52,270 nucleotides of DNA, from positions 1 through 52,270 of the IMG/VR virus record IMGVR_UViG_3300044616_000326; one strand, given 5' to 3'. The position numbers were made by a program, and so were the translations under genes. Numbering within the stretch: position 1 is the first letter of the stretch; each line of letters opens with the position of its first letter. Below, in pieces: positions 40,253 to 48,675 of the stretch. Origin of the DNA: a virus. The notes below the pieces were generated by a model. That model saw nothing but the letters and a program-made list of their open reading frames with translations, was not told the origin of the DNA and did not search any database.

Positions 40253-42157
40253 TTAAAATAAAGTTAGTTGGTTTGTACTTGGTTCAAGGTTCTCAATTTC
40301 CTTTCTTACTTTCTCTAGGTAATACTTGAGATTAATATCATACTCCTCAAACTCTTTCTTTTCATAATCAATCATAAGGGTCTGCATCCATTTACCGGCT
40401 TCTACTTGTATAGCCCGCATGTCCTCATTATTTTTCTTAACAATCTTACCACCACTATTAGATATATAATATCTGATAGTATGTTGTAAAGGGACATCTT
40501 GATACTCACCCTGGTGTACCTTGTGGAAGTGAAAAGACCAGTCTCCTTTAATCTTAACACCACCACAGTAATCAAATATATCTGTGTTAGCTTTCATAAA
40601 GTCTTCCGGGTCTATCCCATCTACAAAATATGCATGTAAAGCTTTAGGAATAATCAAAAAGCTTTTGTTCTTATGCATGGCCAAATCCTTGTACTCAAAT
40701 CTACCCTTGCATTTAGACTTGCCATCTTCAGTAACAGCAATGTAATTATTTACATCACCCAGAACAATCTTACTATAAGTATCATGCTCTAACTGTAGAT
40801 TAGTCATCTCTTCCCATCTCTTACAAATTTCCATATACTTATCTATATGTTTTCTTGGGATCATTGTCTCAAGACCATCTGTATTCTGCATTAGTGGAAT
40901 TGCACCGGGAATCTCTTCACAAATCATCTCATACAGCATTGACAAACTTAGCTGACCATTAATAGTAATCCTCATTGTAAATTCAGGATCATATAGGAAG
41001 CTGTTCTCATCATTACTTAACCCATAGGTTGAGTTTAGGATAATCTTATATACATAATTCTTAGGATCAGATTTAGGAATCTTCTTCCTCTCTTCAAAAA
41101 ACCATTCATACAGACTGCAGAATTCATCTTGTGGTAAATGTGCCGGAGCCCATTTGTTTCTGATAGCCAAATTAGGATAGAAACTAGTAACGTCAGACGT
41201 CATTATTACCATGTCCTCATCAGACTTATAAACTTTACTTCTTCTAGCACCATGAATACCACCAAGACCATAATCAGTCTTTACACCTTTGTACTGTACA
41301 GAGTATTTAAAACCTCCTTTAGTCTGACCCGGGAAGATTACTACTTCCTTAAACTTTTTAAGAAGATTCTGGAATGTAGCTGTCTTAAATTCAATATATG
41401 GTAGAATGATTTCATCTACCTTAATCATACTTCTATGGGTTCTCATTTGTCTAAGATCCCATCTTTTAATACCAGTCTGTTCACTCAGGAACATCAGGAA
41501 TAACTCCTTAGAAATTCTTGGCTCGGAAGCACTGAAGAGATTGATACCATATTCTTCTGTTAGTTGTCTACGTAACTCAATCTGACTCTTGCTGAGCTGC
41601 ATGATCTGTTTAGTAGACTTAACATCATTAATACAATATCTGATAACTTCTGGAATCTGTTCTGCAGTGATTTTACTAGTATGATGAATAGGCATGTCCA
41701 TTATGTTATGCCAATCCATAGTATACTGAATCCACTTTAAAGAACTTCTCTTGGCATTATTATCCCAGTGATTTAATTTAAAGACATCTATCTGGTTAAT
41801 CTGAAGATCTCTTGGAGAGAATTCTAGAAACTCCCCGCGGTTTTGTCTTCCAATAATATCCTGAGCTTTGCCATAAAGCCATTTAGCAATTGATTCTCCT
41901 GTGTTATGAATAACAGTGTCTCTATTTCTGAGAATATACTCAGTAATCTGACTGTCAAATCCAAGACCATTAAAAGATACATGCCATTCTTCTCTTGCAA
42001 TATTACCCTGCAAGAATTCTACAAGCTCTAAGATATCATTCTGTGATTCATGTACTACAAAGATTTCTCTTTGTTCAGACTTAATGTCCTCAAAACAGGC
42101 AATGAAACAATTGGATAAGGTTTCGAAATCCATCACCCAGTGAGTTCTTTCATTCAT
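40253..42157 (-). CDS. Family B DNA polymerase with 3'-5' exonuclease
   Basis: A 634-aa replicative polymerase, short for family B. Exonuclease motifs: DFE (D10, E12), FNGLGFD (N63, D68) and YCINDVKST (Y174, D178). A YGLGGIHG linker near 296-303 joins it to the polymerase domain. Polymerase motifs: A, SDVTSFYP (D322); B, KIILNSTYG (K371-G379); C, QNTDGLE (D427). In motif C the usual first Asp of DTD is Asn425, while the catalytic D427 is kept. The protein ends in QLTLF, matching the bacterial sliding-clamp binding consensus. The start overlaps the stop of the 65-aa gene by four bases. A diverged copy of its first codons lies beyond the HNH gene (42935-42976). Confidence 0.93.
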   Translation of the reverse strand: MNERTHWVMDFETLSNCFIACFEDIKSEQREIFVVHESQNDILELVEFLQGNIAREEWHVSFNGLGFDSQITEYILRNRDTVIHNTGESIAKWLYGKAQDIIGRQNRGEFLEFSPRDLQINQIDVFKLNHWDNNAKRSSLKWIQYTMDWHNIMDMPIHHTSKITAEQIPEVIRYCINDVKSTKQIMQLSKSQIELRRQLTEEYGINLFSASEPRISKELFLMFLSEQTGIKRWDLRQMRTHRSMIKVDEIILPYIEFKTATFQNLLKKFKEVVIFPGQTKGGFKYSVQYKGVKTDYGLGGIHGARRSKVYKSDEDMVIMTSDVTSFYPNLAIRNKWAPAHLPQDEFCSLYEWFFEERKKIPKSDPKNYVYKIILNSTYGLSNDENSFLYDPEFTMRITINGQLSLSMLYEMICEEIPGAIPLMQNTDGLETMIPRKHIDKYMEICKRWEEMTNLQLEHDTYSKIVLGDVNNYIAVTEDGKSKCKGRFEYKDLAMHKNKSFLIIPKALHAYFVDGIDPEDFMKANTDIFDYCGGVKIKGDWSFHFHKVHQGEYQDVPLQHTIRYYISNSGGKIVKKNNEDMRAIQVEAGKWMQTLMIDYEKKEFEEYDINLKYYLEKVRKEIENLEPSTNQLTLF

Positions 42158-42351
42158 ATTTTTTGATTAAAGGATTCATTAAACTCTTTTATAGATTTAC
42201 CTAATCTTCCCATACTGTATGCTTCTTTAAGTCTTTCATTCTCAATTTCTTTGGCTTGTTTAATAGCACTAATTAAGCCTATCTCATAGAATCCAAGATT
42301 GATTTGTTCTTCTAACCATTCTACGGCAGATTGTTGTTTTTCTGTGCTCAT
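42154..42351 (-). CDS. Small helical phage protein, 65 aa
   Basis: A 65-aa protein with TAVEWL-like opening (SAVEWLEEQINLG) and an AIKQAKEIENERLKEAYSMG stretch. From memory, similar small proteins recur in Bacteroidota phages and prophages; no function is known. It overlaps its neighbours on both sides by four bases (HNH gene stop and DNA polymerase start), so the three form a tightly coupled cassette. It probably arrived together with the HNH gene, because the diverged copy of the polymerase 5' end lies outside both. Confidence 0.65.
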   Translation of the reverse strand: MSTEKQQSAVEWLEEQINLGFYEIGLISAIKQAKEIENERLKEAYSMGRLGKSIKEFNESFNQKI

Positions 42352-42893
42352 TTTCCTTCTTTTAAATAATTAATTGCTTTTTCTAAAAGTTCAATAGAAT
42401 CTTTTAGTTTTCCAATGCCACCATTACAGGCATCACATAATAAACCTCTTGCTTCACCTGTTTCATGATTATGATCTACACACAGTTGTCTTTTAAACTT
42501 ATCTTGATGACCACCACAAATAGCACAACAACTATTTTGATACTCTAGCATTTGAAGATATCTCTCATAAGTCATATCTTTTATACCAGCACTTTTCCAA
42601 CCAGAAACTTTACTTACAATAGGATTATAATTAGACCTAGCTTTTGCTCTAACTTCTTCAGGATTATTAATTCTATCCTGTCTTTTTTTTGCATTAATAA
42701 GATCTTTATTCTTATGATACTTTTTAGAAGCAATAGTTTTAGCTTTTTCTTTATTATTCTGGTACCATCTTCTTTGTATTTCTTTATTACAAGTATTACA
42801 AGTTCTGTGAATACCATCTGGTCTAGAAGCATCTTTTCTATATTCGGATAAAGGCTGTTCTATTTTGCAAGTTGTACATTTTTTTGTTTCCAT
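42348..42893 (-). CDS. Endonuclease VII-type HNH endonuclease
   Basis: A 181-aa protein from the ATG at 42893; a longer frame begins at a TTG and is less likely. The N-terminus has a zinc-knuckle pattern (C6, C9, C32, C35), a basic helical linker follows, and the C-terminus has the endonuclease VII-type fold: CAICGG (C123, C126), LCVDHNHETGEARGLLC (D140, H141, H143) and CDACNGGIG (C153, C156, N157). Relatives are either Holliday-junction resolvases (T4 gp49) or free-standing homing endonucleases. The extra N-terminal zinc finger and the position, directly between two versions of the DNA polymerase 5' end, favour a homing enzyme. It has its own candidate promoter. Confidence 0.85.
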   Translation of the reverse strand: METKKCTTCKIEQPLSEYRKDASRPDGIHRTCNTCNKEIQRRWYQNNKEKAKTIASKKYHKNKDLINAKKRQDRINNPEEVRAKARSNYNPIVSKVSGWKSAGIKDMTYERYLQMLEYQNSCCAICGGHQDKFKRQLCVDHNHETGEARGLLCDACNGGIGKLKDSIELLEKAINYLKEGK

Positions 42894-42897
42894 ACTA

Positions 42898-42929
42898 TAA
42901 ATATACAAAATGGATTAGAAATATGCAAA
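42898..42929 (-). promoter_or_regulatory. Candidate promoter of the HNH gene
   Basis: On the minus strand TTTG (42929-42926), a 20-base spacer, and TATATTTA (42905-42898), then four bases to the ATG at 42893. The -33 element is a perfect TTTG and the -7 box is the same TATATTTA seen before 6789 and 12583. The spacing predicts a leaderless or near-leaderless transcript. Confidence 0.45.
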
Positions 42930-42934
42930 TTTAT

Positions 42935-42976
42935 TTAACTTAAAGTTTCATAGTCCATTACCCAATGTGTTCTCAT
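42935..42976 (-). pseudogene. Remnant or donor copy of the DNA polymerase 5' end
   Basis: Reading the minus strand from the ATG at 42976 gives MRTHWVMDYETLS and then TAA. The real polymerase begins MNERTHWVMDFETLS. Over the shared 12 codons 11 residues agree, yet 10 of 36 bases differ, almost all at silent positions. It is too short to function and is separated from the gene by the HNH and 65-aa genes. It looks like the former 5' end of the polymerase gene, left when a foreign cassette with its own polymerase start inserted. Confidence 0.75.
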
Positions 42977-43021
42977 ATTATTTGTTCAGTTAAGCTGTCC
43001 CCCCGTTACTGCATAAAAAAA

Positions 43022-43040
43022 GGTAAACTGTAGATTTACC
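43022..43040 (-). terminator. Intrinsic terminator, minus strand
   Basis: GGTAAA (43040-43035 on the minus strand) pairs with TTTACC (43027-43022) around a 7-base loop, followed by seven T residues. It ends the transcript carrying the 113-aa gene and separates it from the HNH/DNA polymerase unit. Confidence 0.7.
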
Positions 43041-43072
43041 CTTTTTTACTGTTACACCTTTAAAACAATTTG

Positions 43073-43414
43073 CTATGAATTAACAAAGCTAAGATAATTA
43101 AAATCTTTATTAACTACAACTAAATTAATTAAATCTTTGATAGATTCTACATCACTAATGTAATATTCTTGAAATACTTCAAGTTTGTGACGTTCTTGTT
43201 TCATTCCTTTTGTCCCTGTGATAGGTTGTCCATACTCATCAAGCTTAGGTAACATCTGTAAAGTATTTCTTTTCTGTTTAGAAATAACTACAAAGACTTT
43301 GCTTTCTGGATCAAAGATACATTCTACATAAGGGGAAGCCTCCGACACTGGGATGGCTCTAAAACTTGGCTTACCACTCCACTCAGAGCTAATAAGCATC
43401 ATACTATTTTCCAT
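43073..43414 (-). CDS. Conserved phage protein of unknown function, 113 aa
   Basis: A 113-aa protein with MLISSEWSGKPSFRAIPV near the start and SPYVECIFDPESKVFVVISK in the middle, a pattern I associate with an uncharacterised protein common in Bacteroidota phages, near replication genes. It has mixed alpha/beta character with no membrane segment and no recognised catalytic motif. It is the last gene before a terminator, and the 188-aa gene lies 21 bases upstream. No function is proposed. Confidence 0.6.
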   Translation of the reverse strand: MENSMMLISSEWSGKPSFRAIPVSEASPYVECIFDPESKVFVVISKQKRNTLQMLPKLDEYGQPITGTKGMKQERHKLEVFQEYYISDVESIKDLINLVVVNKDFNYLSFVNS

Positions 43415-43435
43415 ATTGGTTTATTTTTTTACAAA

Positions 43436-44002
43436 TTAATCTAGAATTTTTATGTTTTCCAAATTTGCAACTGCAATTAGTAAACATTCTTTATCAAGAT
43501 CTGGTTTATCACATAATTCTCCTACTTCTTCTATTAGTTTTTTATCAACTCCTAGAATCTCTGCATATCTCTCAAACCAATTTTCTGGATTTAAGTAACT
43601 ATTAATATAAACATAGTTACCACTGTACTGCTCAAAGAAATTAAGTATAGTTTCTTTAGTTTGTTTAGATAGTTTACTATATCTACCATTAATTAAATGA
43701 TTCCAATCTTCTTTTAAATCAGAAAAGTCAAATATAAATACACTTTGCTCTTTATTAATAACCACATAATCATGTAATCTAGTATGTTTTAATAAAACAC
43801 TAGACTCAAACTTTTTATATTCTGAATCAGTTCTAGTTTCATACAAACATATTAGTTTCATATCCTCAGAAGTATATGTATCATTCCATCCAAGATAAGT
43901 CTCAGATGGAACAACACTTGTACCTCTTTTAATTCCCAAGAGCGGATATAAAAATATCTTGGACTTTTGAAAGTATTTCCTATAAAGCGTATTTATTACC
44001 AT
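43436..44002 (-). CDS. Unknown phage protein, 188 aa
   Basis: A 188-aa soluble protein, rich in Tyr, Lys and Leu, with SGNYVYINSYLNPENWFERY near residues 127-146 and an acidic C-terminus. No motif for nucleotide or metal binding was recognised. It begins two bases after the stop of the PD-(D/E)XK nuclease gene and is therefore almost certainly co-transcribed with it; a role in recombination or replication is possible but unsupported by the sequence itself. Confidence 0.55.
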   Translation of the reverse strand: MVINTLYRKYFQKSKIFLYPLLGIKRGTSVVPSETYLGWNDTYTSEDMKLICLYETRTDSEYKKFESSVLLKHTRLHDYVVINKEQSVFIFDFSDLKEDWNHLINGRYSKLSKQTKETILNFFEQYSGNYVYINSYLNPENWFERYAEILGVDKKLIEEVGELCDKPDLDKECLLIAVANLENIKILD

Positions 44003-44004
44003 AA

Positions 44005-45024
44005 TTAAAGTGTTACATTACCTAAAGCTAATTCATATGGTAGTTTGTATTCTCTGTTTTCATAGTGATATTTAATTTTATCTTCTATGTCTTCAAAGTC
44101 AGCTAACCACATTTCTAATGTTTCTTTGCTTACCTGGTAAGGATACACTTGGTTGTACTTATCAATTACTATGAATGTAATTACTATATTCCATTCAACA
44201 GCATCTGGAAGTGGTTTAATGAAATTCTCCCAGGCAAGCTTGTGATAAATGGCAGCTTGAATCCAATACTTATAATAGCTTACAGACTCTGGAAAAGATC
44301 CAATATCCTTACCTGTAGTCTTCAAGTCATTAATAAATAAAGTCTTGGAATCATAATCCATTACCACATTATCTAAGATACCTTTATAGCCAAATGGTAA
44401 ATGCTCCTGATTAATACTAATCATATGCTCACTAAATGTTTTTATGTGAACATCATTAGGAGTTTTATCCAATTGCAAAAGAGATCTTACTGCTTGATTA
44501 GACTTTAGTTCTATAAGAGATTCTTTGCAGTTATTCAAAGTAACCTCATCAACTATAGTCTTATCAAGACTTTCTTTTAAGAAATCAAAATAGGATTTAT
44601 TTTCTTCTGTGAGAACTTTGTCTAATCTTTGAGCATCTGTTTTAAGAGACTGGTAGAGATTTGCTGTAACTAATTCTGAGAGTATTTCTTGAGAGTAATC
44701 ATTCAAAGATAATGAATCATTTCCAACTGTACAATGGTACTTGAAAATATTATCAATAATCTTTCTTTGGCTATCCGTAGGATATTTGCCTGGCATGCTA
44801 ATAAATTGTTTATCATAACTGTCTGGCTCAAATAAAAGACAGTGTAGGACACGCCCTGCTACCAGGTGCGCGTCCGTACTATCTTCTCTTTGATTCAAAA
44901 CATAATGACTGTAAAACATTCTAGGTGAAAACAATAGCTTATTAATGCTACTGTAGCTAAACCAGAATGGTTTCTTGTAGAATAGTTCTAGTTCATCAGA
45001 ACCAGTCAATGTCAGTGGACTCAT
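44005..45024 (-). CDS. PD-(D/E)XK exonuclease (Cas4/RecE-like)
   Basis: A 339-aa nuclease of the PD-(D/E)XK superfamily. Visible motifs: SYSSINKLLFSPRMFYSHY near the start (substrate-side helix with a conserved Ser and Pro), GRVLHCLLFEPD (58-68) with the early His, GILDNV with D218, INDLKTTGK with D233 and K235, and YWIQAAIYHK with the distal Gln...Tyr motif near 257-261. No Cys cluster for an iron-sulfur site was noticed, so RecE/exonuclease VIII-like is preferred over Cas4. Likely role: 5' or 3' end resection in phage recombination. Its start overlaps the 3' end of the upstream 425-aa gene by 29 bases. Confidence 0.8.
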   Translation of the reverse strand: MSPLTLTGSDELELFYKKPFWFSYSSINKLLFSPRMFYSHYVLNQREDSTDAHLVAGRVLHCLLFEPDSYDKQFISMPGKYPTDSQRKIIDNIFKYHCTVGNDSLSLNDYSQEILSELVTANLYQSLKTDAQRLDKVLTEENKSYFDFLKESLDKTIVDEVTLNNCKESLIELKSNQAVRSLLQLDKTPNDVHIKTFSEHMISINQEHLPFGYKGILDNVVMDYDSKTLFINDLKTTGKDIGSFPESVSYYKYWIQAAIYHKLAWENFIKPLPDAVEWNIVITFIVIDKYNQVYPYQVSKETLEMWLADFEDIEDKIKYHYENREYKLPYELALGNVTL

Positions 45025-46273
45025 TAGTTTCTTCTATTTGATTGTTATTTGATACAGGTACTACTTCCTCAAGAATAATTTCTTCAGGTGGTGGAGGTAA
45101 CTCATTAGATTCTTCTAGAACTGGTGCACTTAAATCATCCTGATCTGATAAATATGGGTGCTCCTCAAGAATTTCAGGTGCAACTTCATCTTCTATAAGA
45201 ATTTCAGGCGCATCTTCTAAACCAGCAGCAAATTCTAAGATCGGATTCTTATCATCAAATGCAATTTCTGCTCTATAGTCAGAGTTAATTGCTACTGAAA
45301 CTTCTGGTGTAGGGAACATACTTGCTACATTGAAAGTAGAACTTCTAGCAATATTAGTTACAAACCAATCAAGCCTAGATTCTAAAAGAATACTTAACCA
45401 CTCTGTGGTAAGAAGATTAAGTGAAACTAATTTCTTAGAAACATCATCCGGATCTAAATACTCTAGATCCCTTACTCTGAGACCAAAGTAACTTACCATA
45501 GACTTAAAGTTAACATGGTTCTTAGTATTACATTCTGCTATCCTATGACCATATTCTTCAAGCAGCATAAGCAGATATAGTGCACTCTCTACATAATTAG
45601 AGTTTGCCATAATCTCCATTGCCATGATATGATTGTCTTTGTCTGAGCTCTTAAACATCTCACGCAACTGAGTATATACCTCATTACTAATTGTTACAGC
45701 ATCATCACCATTAATCATAGCAAGCAATTCAGACTCATCATAAACTACTTTATTCTGACATTCTTCAATCAATTCTTTCCACTCATCATCTATATGATAA
45801 TAGTGAAAAGAACTTCCAGTAAATACACTAGTAACTACATGGTTATTTATACTAACTTTAGTACTGTAATTAAAATATACATTATCTGATTCTGAAGATT
45901 GCATAGCTGTACGTAGATTATCTTTATAATAATCATCTACATCTACTTTATCAAGGTACTCTTCAATCTTAGCTACTGGTGCTGTATAATACCAACTACC
46001 GTTTAATAGTTTACCTGCAGTAGCTTTACCTGTAATTATTACATTTGCTTTGTCAGAATCTCTTACTACTTTAATCCCTTGATTAAGTGCTAAGTCTTTC
46101 AGTTTGGCTCTTGGGATATTAACACCCGGCATAAGATAAATTGTATCTCCTTGCGCAGGAGTATACCCTTTACTTATTGTAAATAGTTCAAATTTTGAAG
46201 AGTCTTCAAGTACATATCTTACATCTACATTGAATACTCCATCTTCTATATCAAAAAATACTGCTCTTGTCAT
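44996..46273 (-). CDS. Unknown protein with acidic C-terminal tail, 425 aa
   Basis: A 425-aa protein. Residues ~1-100 appear alpha/beta (VFFDIEDGVFNVDVRYVL; later VIITGKATAGKLLNGSWYY). Near residues 208-245 is a helical module containing MFKSSDKDNHIMAMEIM that also occurs in the 133-aa gene further along the operon. The last ~110 residues are Glu/Pro-rich and end in TNESTDIDWF, another acidic tail with a terminal aromatic. No enzyme family is recognised. It follows a terminator after the MoxR ATPase gene, and the nuclease gene starts inside its end. Involvement in replication or recombination is inferred from neighbours only. Confidence 0.55.
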   Translation of the reverse strand: MTRAVFFDIEDGVFNVDVRYVLEDSSKFELFTISKGYTPAQGDTIYLMPGVNIPRAKLKDLALNQGIKVVRDSDKANVIITGKATAGKLLNGSWYYTAPVAKIEEYLDKVDVDDYYKDNLRTAMQSSESDNVYFNYSTKVSINNHVVTSVFTGSSFHYYHIDDEWKELIEECQNKVVYDESELLAMINGDDAVTISNEVYTQLREMFKSSDKDNHIMAMEIMANSNYVESALYLLMLLEEYGHRIAECNTKNHVNFKSMVSYFGLRVRDLEYLDPDDVSKKLVSLNLLTTEWLSILLESRLDWFVTNIARSSTFNVASMFPTPEVSVAINSDYRAEIAFDDKNPILEFAAGLEDAPEILIEDEVAPEILEEHPYLSDQDDLSAPVLEESNELPPPPEEIILEEVVPVSNNNQIEETNESTDIDWF

Positions 46274-46285
46274 AATTATAAAATA

Positions 46286-46307
46286 AAGGGGGCTGTTACA
46301 CCCCCTT
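46286..46307 (-). terminator. Intrinsic terminator, minus strand
   Basis: AAGGGGG pairs with CCCCCTT (7 bp) around an 8-base loop, followed on the minus strand by TATTTTAT. It lies directly after the MoxR-type ATPase gene and 12 bases before the next start, so it probably reduces but may not abolish read-through. Confidence 0.7.
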
Positions 46308-46312
46308 AGTTA

Positions 46313-47482
46313 TTACTGAATTGCCATCTTAACTACGTTAGTATCTTGCATAAGCTTTGCAAACTTAACCTTGTTACCATTTACAATCTCTTTGACCATA
46401 TAGTATCTTAAGTCATTTGTAAAGCCATCAAACTCTGTAGTAAGTTTAGCCAATCTGTCAATCATAGCTTGTGGAACTCCACCTTTGTCAGCTACAGTAA
46501 GTGCATAGTTAATTACACGTGTTGCAATGACACTGGATAAGTCAGCACGGAAATCATCACCTTGTCCTACTGAAGATAGAATAGCACCTTTTACATATGC
46601 TTCATCCTTAGTAAGGATATCTTCAGGAGAAATAATCTTATCTAGTTTATTATTAATAAACATAGTAAACATGCTAGAGAAATCTGCACCAACAGAACCC
46701 TCACCAATCATTTGGATAAGTGGTAACTGTTCTTCAAACTTAGGAATAGAACTAATAGCATTGAAGAATGTAGTGATAGATCTTGGATTCACACGTTGGG
46801 TTACAAGTTCTGGGTGCATCAACATGAAGTTAATACATCTACCATCAATACCTGCACTCTCAGCCCACTTAGCCCATACGTTAGCATCATACTTCATCTC
46901 AACAGAAATAAATCTGGTCTTCTGAGCTACGTCAAGACTAGTTACATTATAGTCACCATTGTCTGGATTTGAAGTCAAGATAACATGCCAGTTCTTAGGA
47001 AGCTTCCATGATACATATTCTTGACGGTCAAGAATCTCCATAGTAGCTTGCATAAATCTGTGGTCAGCACGAGTATAGTCATCCAAGATTAGGAAACCAC
47101 CCTCACCTTTGCCTTGAATCCATTCTGGAGCAGCATGAGACATTCTTTTATCAGCTACAGTATAGCCTGCTTTAAGAGCACCATTTACTTGAGCTTCAGT
47201 AATCCATCTTTGTTTACCCTCTTGGTTCTTTACAAGAAATTCTTTAACAGGAAAACCAACAAGGTCACCTAACTCCTCAATCTGAGATAGATTAAGTTTT
47301 ACAACATCCATTTCAAGCTCTTTGCCCAATTGTAAAATAGTTGAAGTCTTACCAAGACCAGCATCACCCTCAATATTAACAGCTACAGGAACTTTACCCT
47401 GAGCTTGGATGTGCTGATTATTATTTACCATGTGACGGATAAAACCTTTCAACTCTTCTGCATTCAATTGTACTGTGTTCAT
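46313..47482 (-). CDS. MoxR-type AAA+ ATPase
   Basis: A 389-aa ATPase. Walker A GDAGLGKT (39-46), Walker B GGFLILDD (D134, D135), sensor 1 in ILTSNPDNGDY (T170-N172) and a probable arginine finger at R190 (AQKTRF). The insert between Walker A and B (LVGFPVKEF, WITEAQVNGAL) fits the MoxR/AAA_5 branch. MoxR ATPases act as chaperone-like remodelers together with VWA-domain partners that bind their targets through a metal site. The gene directly downstream in sequence and upstream in transcription (47494-48675) encodes exactly such a VWA protein, separated by 11 bases. The target of the pair in phage infection is unknown. Confidence 0.85.
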   Translation of the reverse strand: MNTVQLNAEELKGFIRHMVNNNQHIQAQGKVPVAVNIEGDAGLGKTSTILQLGKELEMDVVKLNLSQIEELGDLVGFPVKEFLVKNQEGKQRWITEAQVNGALKAGYTVADKRMSHAAPEWIQGKGEGGFLILDDYTRADHRFMQATMEILDRQEYVSWKLPKNWHVILTSNPDNGDYNVTSLDVAQKTRFISVEMKYDANVWAKWAESAGIDGRCINFMLMHPELVTQRVNPRSITTFFNAISSIPKFEEQLPLIQMIGEGSVGADFSSMFTMFINNKLDKIISPEDILTKDEAYVKGAILSSVGQGDDFRADLSSVIATRVINYALTVADKGGVPQAMIDRLAKLTTEFDGFTNDLRYYMVKEIVNGNKVKFAKLMQDTNVVKMAIQ

Positions 47483-47493
47483 AATGTTTGTTT

Positions 47494-48675
47494 TTATAAT
47501 TCTAATTTAATTATCTGCCCCGGAAGGTCTTCATTCATGCCTGATCTTTCTGACAAAACCCATAGGACTTTACCCTTTGGTTTTACAGATGTATAACATT
47601 CACCATCAGTAAAATATACCAAGCTTGTATATTTCTTTAGGTTTGCATTGTAATAATCTAGGACGGGATCAAATTCAGTCCCACCTCTTCCTAATACACT
47701 AATCTCATTCTTACCTTTGTAAGGCTCAATAGATTTAATAGAAGTATCACACTGTACTACAGTAATATCTACTCCTACTTTATAGATATGATGTATCTCA
47801 TTCATAAACTCAGCAAGTTCTGTATCACTTACTGAACCTGAAGTATCAATAGCAAGCAGCATGTGCTGACGCATCTTAATCTTCAGACCTGGATTATCTT
47901 CATATCTACGGTTCTCTTTTCTTCTAATCTTCTTAGTAAATACTTTAGTACTTACTCCAGTAAATCTTCTGAGATAACCTTTCCAATCAAATTTAGGTGC
48001 AGTAAACTCCTCAACTACAATTAGACCCTCAATCTCACCTGGTACATTACCACGTTTCTTTACAGTCTGTTCTTTTGCATCTTGTAGAATTTTCTGAACC
48101 TGCTTTTCAATTAGCTTTTTCTCAGCATCAGTCATGTCTTCAAACTCTTCCCATGTGCTATGATCTGGAATATTTCCACTAGCTACATTATCAAGAAGTT
48201 TATCCATGGCATCATTACCTGTTGTGCCATTCTTATCCTTCTCATCTTGAAGGCGGAGAAGCTGGTCATAGTAATATCTACAACCAGCCTTTTTATCTAG
48301 TTTAAGATCTTCATAATCTTCAATTCTGATACCTCCTTCTGGCAGCCAAGAGTCCTCAATATACTGATTAATTTCCATATCCATGGCAACATTTGCAAGT
48401 TTTTTATTACTAAAAGAACTAAAACTTGTAAGGTGTCCAAATGCAATATGGAGCAATTCATGTTTCAGTAAGCCCATTTTATGATCATCACTTAGACTAG
48501 TCCAGAATTCCTCATTGATGGCTAATTGATAATTAATATTCTGTTTGCTTACTCCTGCAGTTGGGAGATCTTTTCTCCAAACTTTATTCAACATAATGAG
48601 AAAGAACCCGTAATAGGGCTCTTTCAACATTAAGTCTTTACTTATTTTACTAAGGCTCTGTGCTTTGTCCATCAT
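47494..48675 (-). CDS. VWA-domain protein with zincin-like N-terminus
   Basis: A 393-aa protein of the DUF2201/COG3864 type. The N-terminal half has a metallopeptidase-like site, HELLH (72-76) followed by AFGHL and then NVAMDMEIN with E101 as a likely third ligand. The C-terminal half is a VWA domain with a complete MIDAS start, AIDTSGSVSD (D277, S279, S281), and later VVQCDTSI and FTDGE. Such proteins are encoded next to MoxR ATPases and present substrates to them; whether the zincin site cuts peptide bonds is not known for the family. The gene overlaps the preceding 133-aa gene by 26 bases. Confidence 0.82.
   Translation of the reverse strand: MMDKAQSLSKISKDLMLKEPYYGFFLIMLNKVWRKDLPTAGVSKQNINYQLAINEEFWTSLSDDHKMGLLKHELLHIAFGHLTSFSSFSNKKLANVAMDMEINQYIEDSWLPEGGIRIEDYEDLKLDKKAGCRYYYDQLLRLQDEKDKNGTTGNDAMDKLLDNVASGNIPDHSTWEEFEDMTDAEKKLIEKQVQKILQDAKEQTVKKRGNVPGEIEGLIVVEEFTAPKFDWKGYLRRFTGVSTKVFTKKIRRKENRRYEDNPGLKIKMRQHMLLAIDTSGSVSDTELAEFMNEIHHIYKVGVDITVVQCDTSIKSIEPYKGKNEISVLGRGGTEFDPVLDYYNANLKKYTSLVYFTDGECYTSVKPKGKVLWVLSERSGMNEDLPGQIIKLEL

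Noticed and set aside
42158-42976. Group I intron carrying the HNH gene within the DNA polymerase gene
   Set aside because: The downstream polymerase copy has its own complete start and first codons, and the space not coding for the HNH and 65-aa proteins is too small for an intron core. A duplication around a cassette explains the data better.
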